Origin: Aedoeadaptatus coxii
Lineage (GTDB): Bacteria; Bacillota; Clostridia; Tissierellales; Peptoniphilaceae
Direction of reading: 5' to 3'
DNA: 54,157 bases
Assembly (NCBI RefSeq): GCF_001553115.1
Contig: NZ_KQ960178.1
Location: forward strand, 43,042 to 97,198
In this document: positions 34,055 through 41,732 of the stretch, piece by piece
How the letters are laid out: every line of letters begins with the position of its first letter
Position numbering within the stretch: position 1 is the first letter of the stretch
Translations under genes and position numbers: made by a program
Notes under the pieces: generated by a model
Told to the model about the DNA's origin: nothing
Seen by the model: the letters and a program-made list of their open reading frames with translations, nothing else
The model's database searches: none

Positions 34055-34774
34055 ATGAATTTACACATGGATTTGCATACGCATACCATCGCCTCCGGAC
34101 ACGCTTATTCCACTCTTAGAGAGAATATAAACGTCGCCAAACAAAAAGGATTGACGATTCTCGGAACCAGTGACCACGCCAAAGCCATGCCGGGCGTTTT
34201 TAGTAATGCGGTATTTGCAAACTACCGCGGAATTCCCCGGATCATCGACGATATACACGTGCTTTGCGGTGTAGAAGCCAACATTTTAAATCCGCAAGGG
34301 GAAATCGACATCGATCTCGACGGAGGTCGCGTAGATTATGCCATCGTAAGCTTGCATCGCCAATGTTACAGTTCCAAAACCAAGGAAGAAAACACACAGG
34401 CCATTATCAAAGCCTGTAGCCATCCCTTGGTGAGAATTGTCGGCCACCCGGACGATCGACGTTTTCCTTTAGATTACGATTTGCTCTCGGATTTTATCGT
34501 AGAGCGAGATCTTTTTTGTGAGGTCAACAATTCATCTTTGAAAGTTAATGGGCCGCGTCAAGGGGCAAGGGAAAACCTAAAGGTACTATTGCCGTTAGGA
34601 AAAGAAAAAAACATGAAAGTCATCGTGGGCAGCGACGCTCACATGGATGTGGAAGTGGGGAACTTCGATTTGGCGAGAGAACTCCTGGAAGAATTGGACT
34701 ATCCCGAAGAGTTGATCGTCAACACCTGGAAGGACGAAGACATACTTTCCGCATTTACGCTAATGGAAAAATAA
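34055..34774 (+). CDS. YcdX-like PHP phosphatase
   Basis: A 239-residue PHP-domain phosphoesterase of the YcdX group. Metal-binding motifs are visible: MDLHTHTIASGHAYST, GTSDHAKAMPG, CGVEANIL, SLHRQCY, GHPDDRRF and GSDAHMDVEVG, matching the trinuclear-zinc site of YcdX. It is 239 residues long, normal for the group. GGAGG lies 5 bases before the ATG. gltX follows after 9 bases, so the two are co-transcribed. The physiological substrate is unknown; it is distinct from the HisJ-like protein at 24253. Confidence 0.9.
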   Translation: MNLHMDLHTHTIASGHAYSTLRENINVAKQKGLTILGTSDHAKAMPGVFSNAVFANYRGIPRIIDDIHVLCGVEANILNPQGEIDIDLDGGRVDYAIVSLHRQCYSSKTKEENTQAIIKACSHPLVRIVGHPDDRRFPLDYDLLSDFIVERDLFCEVNNSSLKVNGPRQGARENLKVLLPLGKEKNMKVIVGSDAHMDVEVGNFDLARELLEELDYPEELIVNTWKDEDILSAFTLMEK

Positions 34775-34783
34775 GGAGGAACA

Positions 34784-36262
34784 ATGGATAACGTACGCGT
34801 ACGCTTTGCGCCGTCGCCGACGGGCTATCTGCATATCGGCGGATTGAGAACGGCCGTTTACAACTATCTTTACGCGCGACAACATAACGGAAAATTTTTA
34901 CTTCGCATCGAAGACACGGACAGAACCCGTTTTGTAGAAGGAGCCATCGAAAACCTCATTCGCTCCTTAACATGGGCAGGCCTTGAAATCGACGAAGGCG
35001 TCATGATGGAAAACGGCGAAGTCGTAGAAAAAGGCGATTGCGGCCCATACATTCAATCGAAACGTCTCGATATTTACAAAAAATACGTAGATCAACTTTT
35101 GGAATCCGGCCACGCTTACTACTGCTTCTGCACAAAAGAACGGTTAGATAACTTGCGGGAAGAACAAAAAATAAAAGGCAAAGTACCCCGTTACGACGGC
35201 CTTTGCCGCGGCGTCTCCATGGAAGAAGCAAAAAAACGCATCGCCAACGGAGAAGATTATGTCGTGCGTTTAAAACTTCCTCACGACCGCGACATTTCCT
35301 TTGAGGACGAAGCCCGCGGCACCATCACCATTAACAGCAACGAAATGGACGATCAAGTGCTCATGAAAAGCGACGGCTTCCCCACCTACCACATGGCCGT
35401 CGTCGTCGACGACCACTTAATGGGCATTACCCACATTATTCGCGGGGAAGAATGGCTTCCCTCCACGCCGAAACACGTGTACCTTTACGAAGCCCTGGGC
35501 TGGGAAGTACCGACCTACATTCACCTCCCCGGCGTTTTAAACAGCGATCACAAAAAACTTTCCAAACGCCAAGGCGACGTGTCCGTAGAAGACTTCCGCG
35601 GCCACGGCTACCTGCCCGAAGGCCTGGTCAACTATTTGGCCCTCGTCGGCTGGTCGCCTGAAGACAATCAGGAAATCTTCAGCATGGACGAGCTTATTAA
35701 AGCCTTCGACACCAAGCGCATCGCCAAAACCGGCGGCGTCTTCGACGTGAAAAAACTGGATTGGGTCAACAGCCATTACATGAAAGAACTTTCCGCCGAC
35801 GAACTCCTGGATATGGCCATGCCCTATATCGAAAAAGCGGGACTCTTTACAAAAGAAGACGTGGAAAAAAATCCCGAACACTACCGCGTCTTAATGGAAA
35901 CCATTCAAGACGGCTTGGATCGATTGGAACAAGTTCCTGAAGCCTGCGGCTTCCTTTACGACGACTACGAGGTAACAGAAGAAGCGGCACTCGAGCAATT
36001 AAAATCCGAATCGGCGCCGAAAGTAATCGAAGGACTCCAAGAAATCCTCGGCGAAATGGACGAGATCACCTTGGAAGAAGCCGGCAAACTCATGAAACAA
36101 GTACAAAAGATAAGCGGCGTCAAAGGAAAGAACCTTTACATGCCCGCCCGCGCCGCCATGACGGGAAACGTCCACGGCCCGGAACTCAGCAACATTATTT
36201 ATCTTTTGGGAAAAGACGAGATATTAAAGAGATTAGAAAAAGCAAAAAGCTATTTCGCATAA
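34784..36262 (+). CDS. gltX: Glutamyl-tRNA synthetase
   Basis: A 492-residue class I synthetase that charges tRNA-Glu. The HIGH-type signature appears as PSPTGYLHIGGLRTA near residue 10 and the KMSKS-type loop as KKLSKRQGD near residue 247. The four-cysteine-type zinc region is partly visible (CFC near residue 113, followed by YDGLCR). The C-terminal anticodon-binding domain is complete. AAGGAGG precedes the ATG. A discriminating or non-discriminating specificity cannot be read by eye. Confidence 0.96.
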   Translation: MDNVRVRFAPSPTGYLHIGGLRTAVYNYLYARQHNGKFLLRIEDTDRTRFVEGAIENLIRSLTWAGLEIDEGVMMENGEVVEKGDCGPYIQSKRLDIYKKYVDQLLESGHAYYCFCTKERLDNLREEQKIKGKVPRYDGLCRGVSMEEAKKRIANGEDYVVRLKLPHDRDISFEDEARGTITINSNEMDDQVLMKSDGFPTYHMAVVVDDHLMGITHIIRGEEWLPSTPKHVYLYEALGWEVPTYIHLPGVLNSDHKKLSKRQGDVSVEDFRGHGYLPEGLVNYLALVGWSPEDNQEIFSMDELIKAFDTKRIAKTGGVFDVKKLDWVNSHYMKELSADELLDMAMPYIEKAGLFTKEDVEKNPEHYRVLMETIQDGLDRLEQVPEACGFLYDDYEVTEEAALEQLKSESAPKVIEGLQEILGEMDEITLEEAGKLMKQVQKISGVKGKNLYMPARAAMTGNVHGPELSNIIYLLGKDEILKRLEKAKSYFA

Positions 36263-36307
36263 AAGAGATCTTGTCCCGATGAGGTGACTCCATAAAATCG
36301 GATTTAA

Positions 36308-36342
36308 TCGAGTAAGCAATATGCTTGCTCGATTTTTTTTAC
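36308..36342 (+). terminator. Terminator after gltX
   Basis: A 13-bp stem with one T-G pair and a 3-base loop (AATCGAG...CTCGATT) followed by a run of eight T. Confidence 0.9.
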
Positions 36343-36574
36343 ATAATGTTCGTTCTACGGTGATAGTAAAAAGATAGCCATATAAGGGTATGGAAAAGCC
36401 GGATCTTTAAAAATTATCTGAGAGATAGAAAACTTCTTGGTATAGAAATGTTAAATCCCGTGGATAACGAGAAACTGTGTCACAGAAGAAAAATAAAGGC
36501 GTCGATGTCATATATTAATCTAGGAGAACCGCTGCTCTATGTACTGAACATAAATTGGATTAGACATTGATTTA
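36343..36574. other. Gap with an unrecognised open frame
   Basis: A plus-strand frame of about 66 codons without stops crosses about 36379-36570 (it contains NYLRDRKLLGIEMLNPVDN). It has no start or ribosome-binding site and I do not recognise it; it may be decayed coding sequence left by the element whose end follows. Confidence 0.3.
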
Positions 36575-36627
36575 GGTTATATGCGACTATTAAGGAGTTT
36601 ATTGAAGATCGGGCTCGTTTTTGTTTT
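36575..36627 (-). mobile_element. Degenerate ISL3-type terminal repeat
   Basis: By hand alignment, about 41 of 55 positions (one gap) match the ISL3 end at 11955-12009, in the same orientation, including the inner block GGCTC-N-TTTTTGTTTTC. No transposase sequence follows. It lies directly upstream of the Crp/Fnr-type operator of the DUF438 gene. Confidence 0.55.
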
Positions 36628-36682
36628 CTTAAAAAAACTTCATCACCGATCCTATAAAAGCTTTCATCATTTACACAAAACC

Positions 36683-36724
36683 GTTGTTAAAACAACATAC
36701 GCAAATTCCTTTTAGGTTTACAAT
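36683..36724 (+). promoter_or_regulatory. Crp/Fnr-type operator and -10 box of the DUF438 gene
   Basis: A palindrome GTTGT-TAAA-ACAAC (36683-36696) is followed, 22 bases on, by TACAAT (36719-36724). No good -35 is present. With a start about 7 bases past the -10, the palindrome is centred at -41.5, the class II position for Crp/Fnr activators. The same arrangement is found at 39140-39181. Confidence 0.75.
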
Positions 36725-36757
36725 AAAGAAAAGTGAGAAGTGAAAGGAGTTATGGAC

Positions 36758-38281
36758 ATGGCAAAAAAACTTGATTTAAATAAAACAGTCTTCGAGTTGA
36801 CGCAGGAGTATCCGGAGCTTGTCGAGATGATGGCGGGTCTTGGTTTTACCGAGGTTGCGAAAAAGCCTATGCTGCATTCTGTGGGCAAAATGATGACGAT
36901 CCCGAAGGGCGCTAAGCTGAAGAAAATTTCAATGATGGATGTAGTGACTACTCTAATGAGTAATGGATTTGAACTTATCGGCGATATACCGGATATAGAG
37001 ACTGTATCGAGAGTTGAAGGAAAGGAAGAAAAAACGAAGAATCCTTCCACAGGACGTAAAGAGCAAATAAAAGCTTATTTGAGAAGGCTTGGTGATGGAG
37101 AAGAGCTGGAAGAAGTCAGAAAAGATTTTGTCCGTGATTTTGGAGAAGTCGAGGCGTCCGAGATTATGGAAGCGGAACAGGAATTATTGAAGGAAGGCAC
37201 GCCGCTCAATGAGGTACAGCGCCTATGTGATATTCACTCTGCGCTATTTCACGGGTCCACTACGGAAGAGAAAATTGCCAATGCCGAAAAGGAAGTCGAA
37301 GCTTCGATTTTAAGAAAAAATGCTCAAGAGGAATTAAAGAAGAAAGATCAATTCCCTGAAAAGGATTATACAGATAAAAACGTAAAGGCTTCAGAACTCG
37401 CAGCAATTCCCGGGCATCCGCTTGACACGTTGAAGAAAGAAAATGAGGCATTGTCGACATTGCTTGCGAAATTTAAAGAAAGCAAAGATGAATCGCTCCT
37501 TTCTGAAATTCGTCAACTTTCAATTCATTACGCCAAGAAGGGAGATCTCCTCTATCCTCTGCTGAAAGTTAATTATGGAATATCCGGCCCTTCTGATGTG
37601 ATGTGGACGGTAGACGATGAAATTCGAGATGAGCTGCGCACCCTTGCGAGTGAAAGAGAGCATGGCAAGGAATGGAGCGCCGAGCTTGAAGCCGTGCTTA
37701 CTCGTGCTGAGGAGATGATTTATAAAGAACAGAATATTTTGTTCCCCATTTGTGCCGTTAATTTTACAGAACAGGATTGGTACGGCATTTATCGGGATTC
37801 CAAGGACTATTCTGTTTGCTTCGGTATTGAGCAGGAGATTTGGGAAGAAGCCGAAAATACAGTGACGACCATGGCGGCCGCCTCGGAAGGAGAGATTGTC
37901 ATGCCGGGAGGGCGCTTGACCATAGAGCAGCTTACTGCACTTTTGAACGCGATTCCCATGGAGATCACATTTGTCGATGCAGATAATATTAATCGATTCT
38001 TCGGCGAAGGAACGAAGGTGTTCAAACGTCCTCTCGCAGCACTGAACCGTGAGGTTTTCTCTTGTCATCCGCCGAAAATCGAGCCGATGGTGCGTCAGAT
38101 TATAGGTGATTTCAGAGATGGCAATCGCGATCTTGTAGAGGTTTGGATGGAAAAAGAGGGGCGGACAATGCTTGTTAAATATATGGCCGTACGAGACGGG
38201 GCCGGCAAGTACCTAGGCACCCTGGAACTGGTACAAGATATGGAATTTACGAAAGAACACTTCCTTGGAAAAGAAGCATAA
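36758..38281 (+). CDS. DUF1858-DUF438-hemerythrin-PAS protein
   Basis: A 507-residue cytoplasmic protein with four parts: DUF1858 (about 5-65), DUF438 (about 85-155), a hemerythrin-like HHE helical bundle (about 165-335, with HSALFHGST, IPGHPLDTLKKEN and HYAKKGDLLYPLL) that probably holds a diiron site, and a C-terminal PAS domain (about 365-495, with VDADNINRFFGEGTKVFKRP). Proteins of this design are thought to sense or bind oxygen or nitric oxide. Of three in-frame starts I chose the ATG at 36758, eight bases after AAAGGAG; the GTG at 36740 and the ATG at 36752 overlap or crowd that site. It carries a Crp/Fnr-type operator matching that of the flavodiiron operon, suggesting shared control. 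Confidence 0.9.
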   Translation: MAKKLDLNKTVFELTQEYPELVEMMAGLGFTEVAKKPMLHSVGKMMTIPKGAKLKKISMMDVVTTLMSNGFELIGDIPDIETVSRVEGKEEKTKNPSTGRKEQIKAYLRRLGDGEELEEVRKDFVRDFGEVEASEIMEAEQELLKEGTPLNEVQRLCDIHSALFHGSTTEEKIANAEKEVEASILRKNAQEELKKKDQFPEKDYTDKNVKASELAAIPGHPLDTLKKENEALSTLLAKFKESKDESLLSEIRQLSIHYAKKGDLLYPLLKVNYGISGPSDVMWTVDDEIRDELRTLASEREHGKEWSAELEAVLTRAEEMIYKEQNILFPICAVNFTEQDWYGIYRDSKDYSVCFGIEQEIWEEAENTVTTMAAASEGEIVMPGGRLTIEQLTALLNAIPMEITFVDADNINRFFGEGTKVFKRPLAALNREVFSCHPPKIEPMVRQIIGDFRDGNRDLVEVWMEKEGRTMLVKYMAVRDGAGKYLGTLELVQDMEFTKEHFLGKEA

Positions 38282-38293
38282 AATTGCACAAAA

Positions 38294-38331
38294 AAATTCT
38301 CTGCTAAGATTAAAGGCAGAGAATTTTTTTG
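38294..38331 (+). terminator. Terminator after the DUF438 gene
   Basis: An 11-bp stem AAATTCTCTGC / GCAGAGAATTT (38294-38304 with 38316-38326) followed by T residues. Confidence 0.88.
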
Positions 38332-38339
38332 TGGAAATG

Positions 38340-38485
38340 GTGCATTAATTGATTTCGGTATCTTCTTTTTTATTCCATGGGACATGGCTTGTCCTCGAGA
38401 TAAAAAAGATCATCCGCTTCTACGGGAGGTAATGGATACGATCGAACGGCTATTTATTCATTATGAACAGTCTCCGTCAATATGA
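38340..38485 (+). pseudogene. Possible 3' gene remnant, unrecognised
   Basis: A plus-strand frame without a start codon reads IPWDMACPRDKKDHPLLREV, then MDTIERLFIHYEQSPSI and a TGA at 38483-38485. It looks protein-like, but I cannot assign a family. It overlaps the end of the convergent crp gene. It may be the tail of a gene replaced by the stress cassette. Confidence 0.25.
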
Positions 38486-39125
38486 ATTTATTTTTTCGAT
38501 AAGTTATAAGCCCTTCCTCCTGCATTTTAGAAAGTTCTTTTGACATGGCACTGCGATTTACTGCGAGGTAATCAGCAAGTTGTTGACGATTAAACGGTAT
38601 GGTAAATTGCGAACTTCCGTGCTCCAGTGCCTGCTCGGACAGGTATGACAGGAGTCGGTCTCGTAGAGATTTGGATGCGGTATGCATCATACGGGAGGAC
38701 ATATTCAAATTGTTTTGAGCGGAGATGCGAAGCATATTCTGAATGATACGCTTATGATAGGCGCATCCTTTTTGGCAGGTCGTCAGAATGTTGTGCATTT
38801 TCAAAAAGATTACTTTAGTGTTCTCTGTAGCGACGACATCACACAGAAGTTCCTTTCCGGGTATAGCCGCGTAGTTTTCCGCAAAAACCTCTCCCCTACC
38901 GATGTGTCCGAATATGATGCTGTTTCCCCAATAGAGATTAACCACGATATTGACGCTACCGGATTCTATAAGCCCGATCTCGTTGACGGGCGATCCGGCT
39001 CGGAAGATGACGTCGTTTTTTTGGAATCTGCGCTCACTTGCCCCCAGGCAGTGGAGGAGCTCTGTTATTTCGTCTTCTCTAATACCGCGAAAAAGCTGCG
39101 TGTTTGCCAGAAAAAATGTATTCAT
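38454..39125 (-). CDS. Crp/Fnr-family transcriptional regulator
   Basis: A 223-residue regulator with an N-terminal cyclic-nucleotide-binding-type sensor domain (about 12-125), a long dimer helix, and a C-terminal helix-turn-helix (about 165-200) with recognition segment RQQLADYLAVNRSAMSKEL. Cysteines lie at about 26 and 96 and in a TTCQKGCAYH pair (about 117 and 121); these could bind a metal, cluster or heme, though the arrangement differs from classical FNR. I chose the ATG at 39125, four bases after GGAGG; the frame stays open further upstream into the operator region. A GTTGC-N4-GCAAC palindrome lies just before its ribosome-binding site, so it may repress itself while activating the divergent operon. 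Confidence 0.92.
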   Translation of the reverse strand: MNTFFLANTQLFRGIREDEITELLHCLGASERRFQKNDVIFRAGSPVNEIGLIESGSVNIVVNLYWGNSIIFGHIGRGEVFAENYAAIPGKELLCDVVATENTKVIFLKMHNILTTCQKGCAYHKRIIQNMLRISAQNNLNMSSRMMHTASKSLRDRLLSYLSEQALEHGSSQFTIPFNRQQLADYLAVNRSAMSKELSKMQEEGLITYRKNKFILTETVHNE

Positions 39126-39139
39126 AAAACCTCCAATTA

Positions 39140-39181
39140 GTTGCTGTGGCAACATACATGTTGCAACAATCGTACTACAAT
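39140..39181 (+). promoter_or_regulatory. Crp/Fnr-type operator and -10 box of the cupin-ferredoxin-fprA operon
   Basis: A palindrome GTTGC-TGTG-GCAAC (39140-39153) lies 22 bases before TACAAT (39176-39181), the same 42-base layout as at 36683-36724, including a shared ATAC directly after the palindrome. A second inverted repeat (GCAACAT-AC-ATGTTGC, 39149-39164) overlaps it and could bind a second dimer. The intergenic region is shared with the divergent crp gene. Confidence 0.78.
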
Positions 39182-39215
39182 ATAAATAGAAAGTCGATAG
39201 AGAGGAGTAAAAAAC

Positions 39216-39411
39216 ATGGGAAGTGTCAATATAAAGGGAAAAACGATCATTAGCGATATCCTAAGCCGATATTGCGAAGCAATGGAAGTATTTTATGGAA
39301 TCGGCATGCATCGGTTCGGATGTCCTGCCTTCAGGGGGATAGTCTAGAGGAGGCATGCGCCGTCCATGGGTCGACATTATAAAGGTCGTAAAATCTATTA
39401 ATGAAAAATAA
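39216..39411 (+). pseudogene. DUF1858 protein gene with two frameshifts
   Basis: An ATG after GAGGAG begins a typical small DUF1858 protein: ISDILSRYCEAMEVFYGIGM, then HRFGCPA. The frame then runs into a TAG at about 39345. Shifting frame recovers QGDSLEEACAVHG, and a second shift at a GGG run recovers VDIIKVVKSINEK with a TAA at 39409-39411. The restored protein is about 65 residues long, as expected for the family, with the usual cysteine in FGCP. Two one-base losses break it; a sequencing error is possible at least at the G run. It would be the first gene of the operon. Confidence 0.75.
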
Positions 39412-39432
39412 CCGAGACAGGGAAGTGATGAA

Positions 39433-40086
39433 ATGAAAGAAAAAACAGGTAAAGTCTTTTCCATAGGAAAGGATAATCCGGCGATTCCGGGATGTACCGT
39501 ATCGAGAGAGATTGCCGGAGGAGTCAATGCAATCTCATATTTTTCCCTTGCTCAAAATACCGATATCAGTGCGGAAATTTATCCTTATCACAAACTGATC
39601 ATCGTTGCGGAAGGAAGTGTGGAGGTTTACGGAAATGACGGCTTTTCACAAATGTTGCAAGCAGGGGACAGCATCTTAACATTGACGGAGATTCCTATAG
39701 GAATACGAACGGCAGAAGGTAGCATATACACAGAAGTATGCGTAGGAAAGGAGACCATAATGAACGAATTAGTCAAAGCAGGAGAAGTTTTTAAGCTGGG
39801 AGATCTTGTACCCTATGCGGAAGGTAAGATCGTCAATATGGACGTAGTGCACAATGACAAGATGAAGCTCGTCGTCATGGCCTTTGATGAAGGAACGAGC
39901 CTTTCCGAACACGCTGCTCCGGGCGAGGCAATTATCTTCGCCTTGGACGGCGAGGCAGTGGTCGGATACGAGGGAAAAGATCATGTAATTCATGCCGGTG
40001 AAAATTTTCACTTTGCCAAGGGCGGTCTGCATTCAGTAAAATCGACAAAGAAATTTAAGATGGCTCTTCTTATTACCTTGAAATAG
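39433..40086 (+). CDS. Double cupin protein with internal start site
   Basis: A 217-residue protein made of two small cupin domains. The first (about 30-105) lacks a clear metal-binding histidine set. The second (about 125-217) keeps likely ligands His160 and Glu165 (LSEHAAPGEA) and His200 (GGLHSV). Between them, AAAGGAG at 39747-39753 lies six bases before an in-frame ATG (39760, Met110), a proper translation start for the second cupin alone, whose length is that of the common stand-alone family. The cell may therefore make both a fusion and a single cupin. It stands between the broken DUF1858 gene and a ferredoxin. The function is unknown. Confidence 0.85.
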   Translation: MKEKTGKVFSIGKDNPAIPGCTVSREIAGGVNAISYFSLAQNTDISAEIYPYHKLIIVAEGSVEVYGNDGFSQMLQAGDSILTLTEIPIGIRTAEGSIYTEVCVGKETIMNELVKAGEVFKLGDLVPYAEGKIVNMDVVHNDKMKLVVMAFDEGTSLSEHAAPGEAIIFALDGEAVVGYEGKDHVIHAGENFHFAKGGLHSVKSTKKFKMALLITLK

Positions 40087-40106
40087 TAGAAAGGGAGGTT
40101 ATCATA

Positions 40107-40292
40107 GTGAAATACAGAGTAAATGAAAGCTGCATCGGATGTGGACTTTGCGTAGGGATATGCCCGGAAGTATTTTCTATGACTGATGAAGACAAAGCAA
40201 AGGCTATTGAAACAGAAGTACCTGCGGATTCAGAAGCCGCAGCAGAAGAAGCGAAGGATAGTTGCCCGGTAGGTGCAATAGAAGAAGCATAA
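40107..40292 (+). CDS. Single-cluster [4Fe-4S] ferredoxin
   Basis: A 61-residue ferredoxin of the Fer4_13 type with one cluster: CIGCGLCVGICP near the N-terminus supplies three ligands and the C-terminal SCPVGAI the fourth. The second cluster motif of clostridial ferredoxins is absent. The rest is very acidic. The start is GTG, eight bases after GGGAGG. Directly before the flavodiiron gene, it is a plausible electron donor to that enzyme, perhaps with a rubredoxin encoded elsewhere. Confidence 0.92.
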   Translation: MKYRVNESCIGCGLCVGICPEVFSMTDEDKAKAIETEVPADSEAAAEEAKDSCPVGAIEEA

Positions 40293-40431
40293 AAGCAGAT
40301 GTTGTGAATTGGAGATAGGCGTTTATGAAGGGATATCGAGACATCTGGCATACCGGAGAAACCGAAAAGACGATTTTCGTCCACTAATTAAAAAAGATTT
40401 CGATTATATTCGATAACTATAGAGAAGGAGA
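40293..40431. other. Spacer between ferredoxin and flavodiiron genes
   Basis: This gap holds a 20-codon frame (40325-40387, MKGYRDIWHTGETEKTIFVH) with only a weak ribosome-binding site. I see no terminator or promoter of good quality, so fprA is probably read from the upstream promoter. Confidence 0.35.
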
Positions 40432-40440
40432 GTGGAAATA

Positions 40441-41658
40441 ATGAAAAAGCAAATTAAGAACAATGTATATTGGGTCGGCAAAATTGACTGGGAACTTCAA
40501 GAATTTCATGGAACAGAATACTCCGTGCACAATGGATCCAGCCAAAATGCTTATTTGATCAAAGAAGAAAAGACGGTATTAATCGATACTGTATGGACCC
40601 CCCATAAAGAAGAGTTTGTAAAGAATTTAAAGAGCGAAATCGACCTGAAAAAAATTGATTATATCGTTATTAACCATGGAGAACCCGATCATTCAGGATC
40701 TTTATTAGAAATTATGGAGGAAATTCCAAATACGCCGATTTTCTGTACAGCCAACGGTAAAAAATCTCTTATTGGACAGTACCATCATCCGGAATGGGAC
40801 TATAGAGTTGTAAAGACCGGTGATTCTGTGGATATAGGTAATGGGAAACAATTAGTATTTGTAGAAATGAGAATGCTTCATTGGCCGGATTCAATGGCGA
40901 CATATTTGACCGGAGACAATATTTTGTTTTCCAACGATGCCTTCGGTCAGCATTACGCCTTAAGTGAGCTCTTCAATGACAAGGCAGACCCGACGATTCT
41001 CTGGAATGAAGCTATGAAGTACTATGCGAACATTTTAAATCCTTTTTCGTCTTTTGCCAAAAAGAAGATTGAAGAAATTGTGGCTATGAACTTGCCCATA
41101 GATATCATTGCGACAAGCCACGGTAGTATTTGGAGAGAAAATGCTCTAGAAATAATAGAGAAATATGCAGAATGGGCAGATGCTTATAAGGAAGATCAGG
41201 TTACAATTATCTACGACTCGATGTGGGGAGCAACTAAAAAAATTGCCCACAAAATTGCAGATGATATAAGAGAGCTTTCCCCATCGACAAGGACAAAAGT
41301 TCTATCTGTAGCAGAAATGGACAGAAATGACATCATGACTGAAGTTTTTAAATCGAAGGCCATAGCTGTAGGCTCTCCCACAGTCGGACAATCTGCAATT
41401 ACCACGATTTCAGGCTGGTTACACTTCCTTCAAGAGCTTAAATTTAAAGACAAAGTAGCGGGAGTTTTCGGTTCCTACGGATGGTCGGGAGAAGGTAACA
41501 AAGTTTTACGAGAAGAGCTCGAAAAGGCAGGTTTTAAACTTATAGACGAAGAGTTGAAAGCTTCTTGGATGCCGGATGATGCATTCTTAAAAGGAACTGA
41601 AGAGTTCTCTAAAGCTCTGCTCGATGCGTCGACATTTGAAGATAAAGACAAAAATTAA
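40441..41658 (+). CDS. fprA: Flavodiiron protein (NO/O2 reductase)
   Basis: A 405-residue cytoplasmic enzyme that reduces oxygen to water or nitric oxide to nitrous oxide. The N-terminal metallo-beta-lactamase-like domain (1-250) has the diiron ligands in NHGEPDHSG, a histidine in MLHWPDSM, FSNDAFGQHYA and TSHGSIWR. The C-terminal flavodoxin-like domain (about 255-400) has the FMN loop YDSMWGATKK and GSPTVGQSA, GSYGWSGEG. There is no fused rubredoxin. The ATG at 40441 is ten bases after AAGGAG; a GTG at 40432 is too close. Last gene of the Crp/Fnr-controlled run. Confidence 0.95.
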   Translation: MKKQIKNNVYWVGKIDWELQEFHGTEYSVHNGSSQNAYLIKEEKTVLIDTVWTPHKEEFVKNLKSEIDLKKIDYIVINHGEPDHSGSLLEIMEEIPNTPIFCTANGKKSLIGQYHHPEWDYRVVKTGDSVDIGNGKQLVFVEMRMLHWPDSMATYLTGDNILFSNDAFGQHYALSELFNDKADPTILWNEAMKYYANILNPFSSFAKKKIEEIVAMNLPIDIIATSHGSIWRENALEIIEKYAEWADAYKEDQVTIIYDSMWGATKKIAHKIADDIRELSPSTRTKVLSVAEMDRNDIMTEVFKSKAIAVGSPTVGQSAITTISGWLHFLQELKFKDKVAGVFGSYGWSGEGNKVLREELEKAGFKLIDEELKASWMPDDAFLKGTEEFSKALLDASTFEDKDKN

Positions 41659-41667
41659 AAATAGGTC

Positions 41668-41732
41668 ATGTGCCCTGACTCCGAAAGGCTGGATTTTTAT
41701 GTCCGACTTTGGGGTCAGGCACTTTTTAATTT
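41668..41732 (+). terminator. Long imperfect hairpin after fprA
   Basis: GTGCC-CTGACTCCGAAAGG and, about 25 bases on, CGACTTTGGGGTCAGGCAC pair into an imperfect stem of about 20 bp followed by five T. It fits a terminator for fprA; the unusual length could also mark the end of a small mobile element. Confidence 0.65.
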
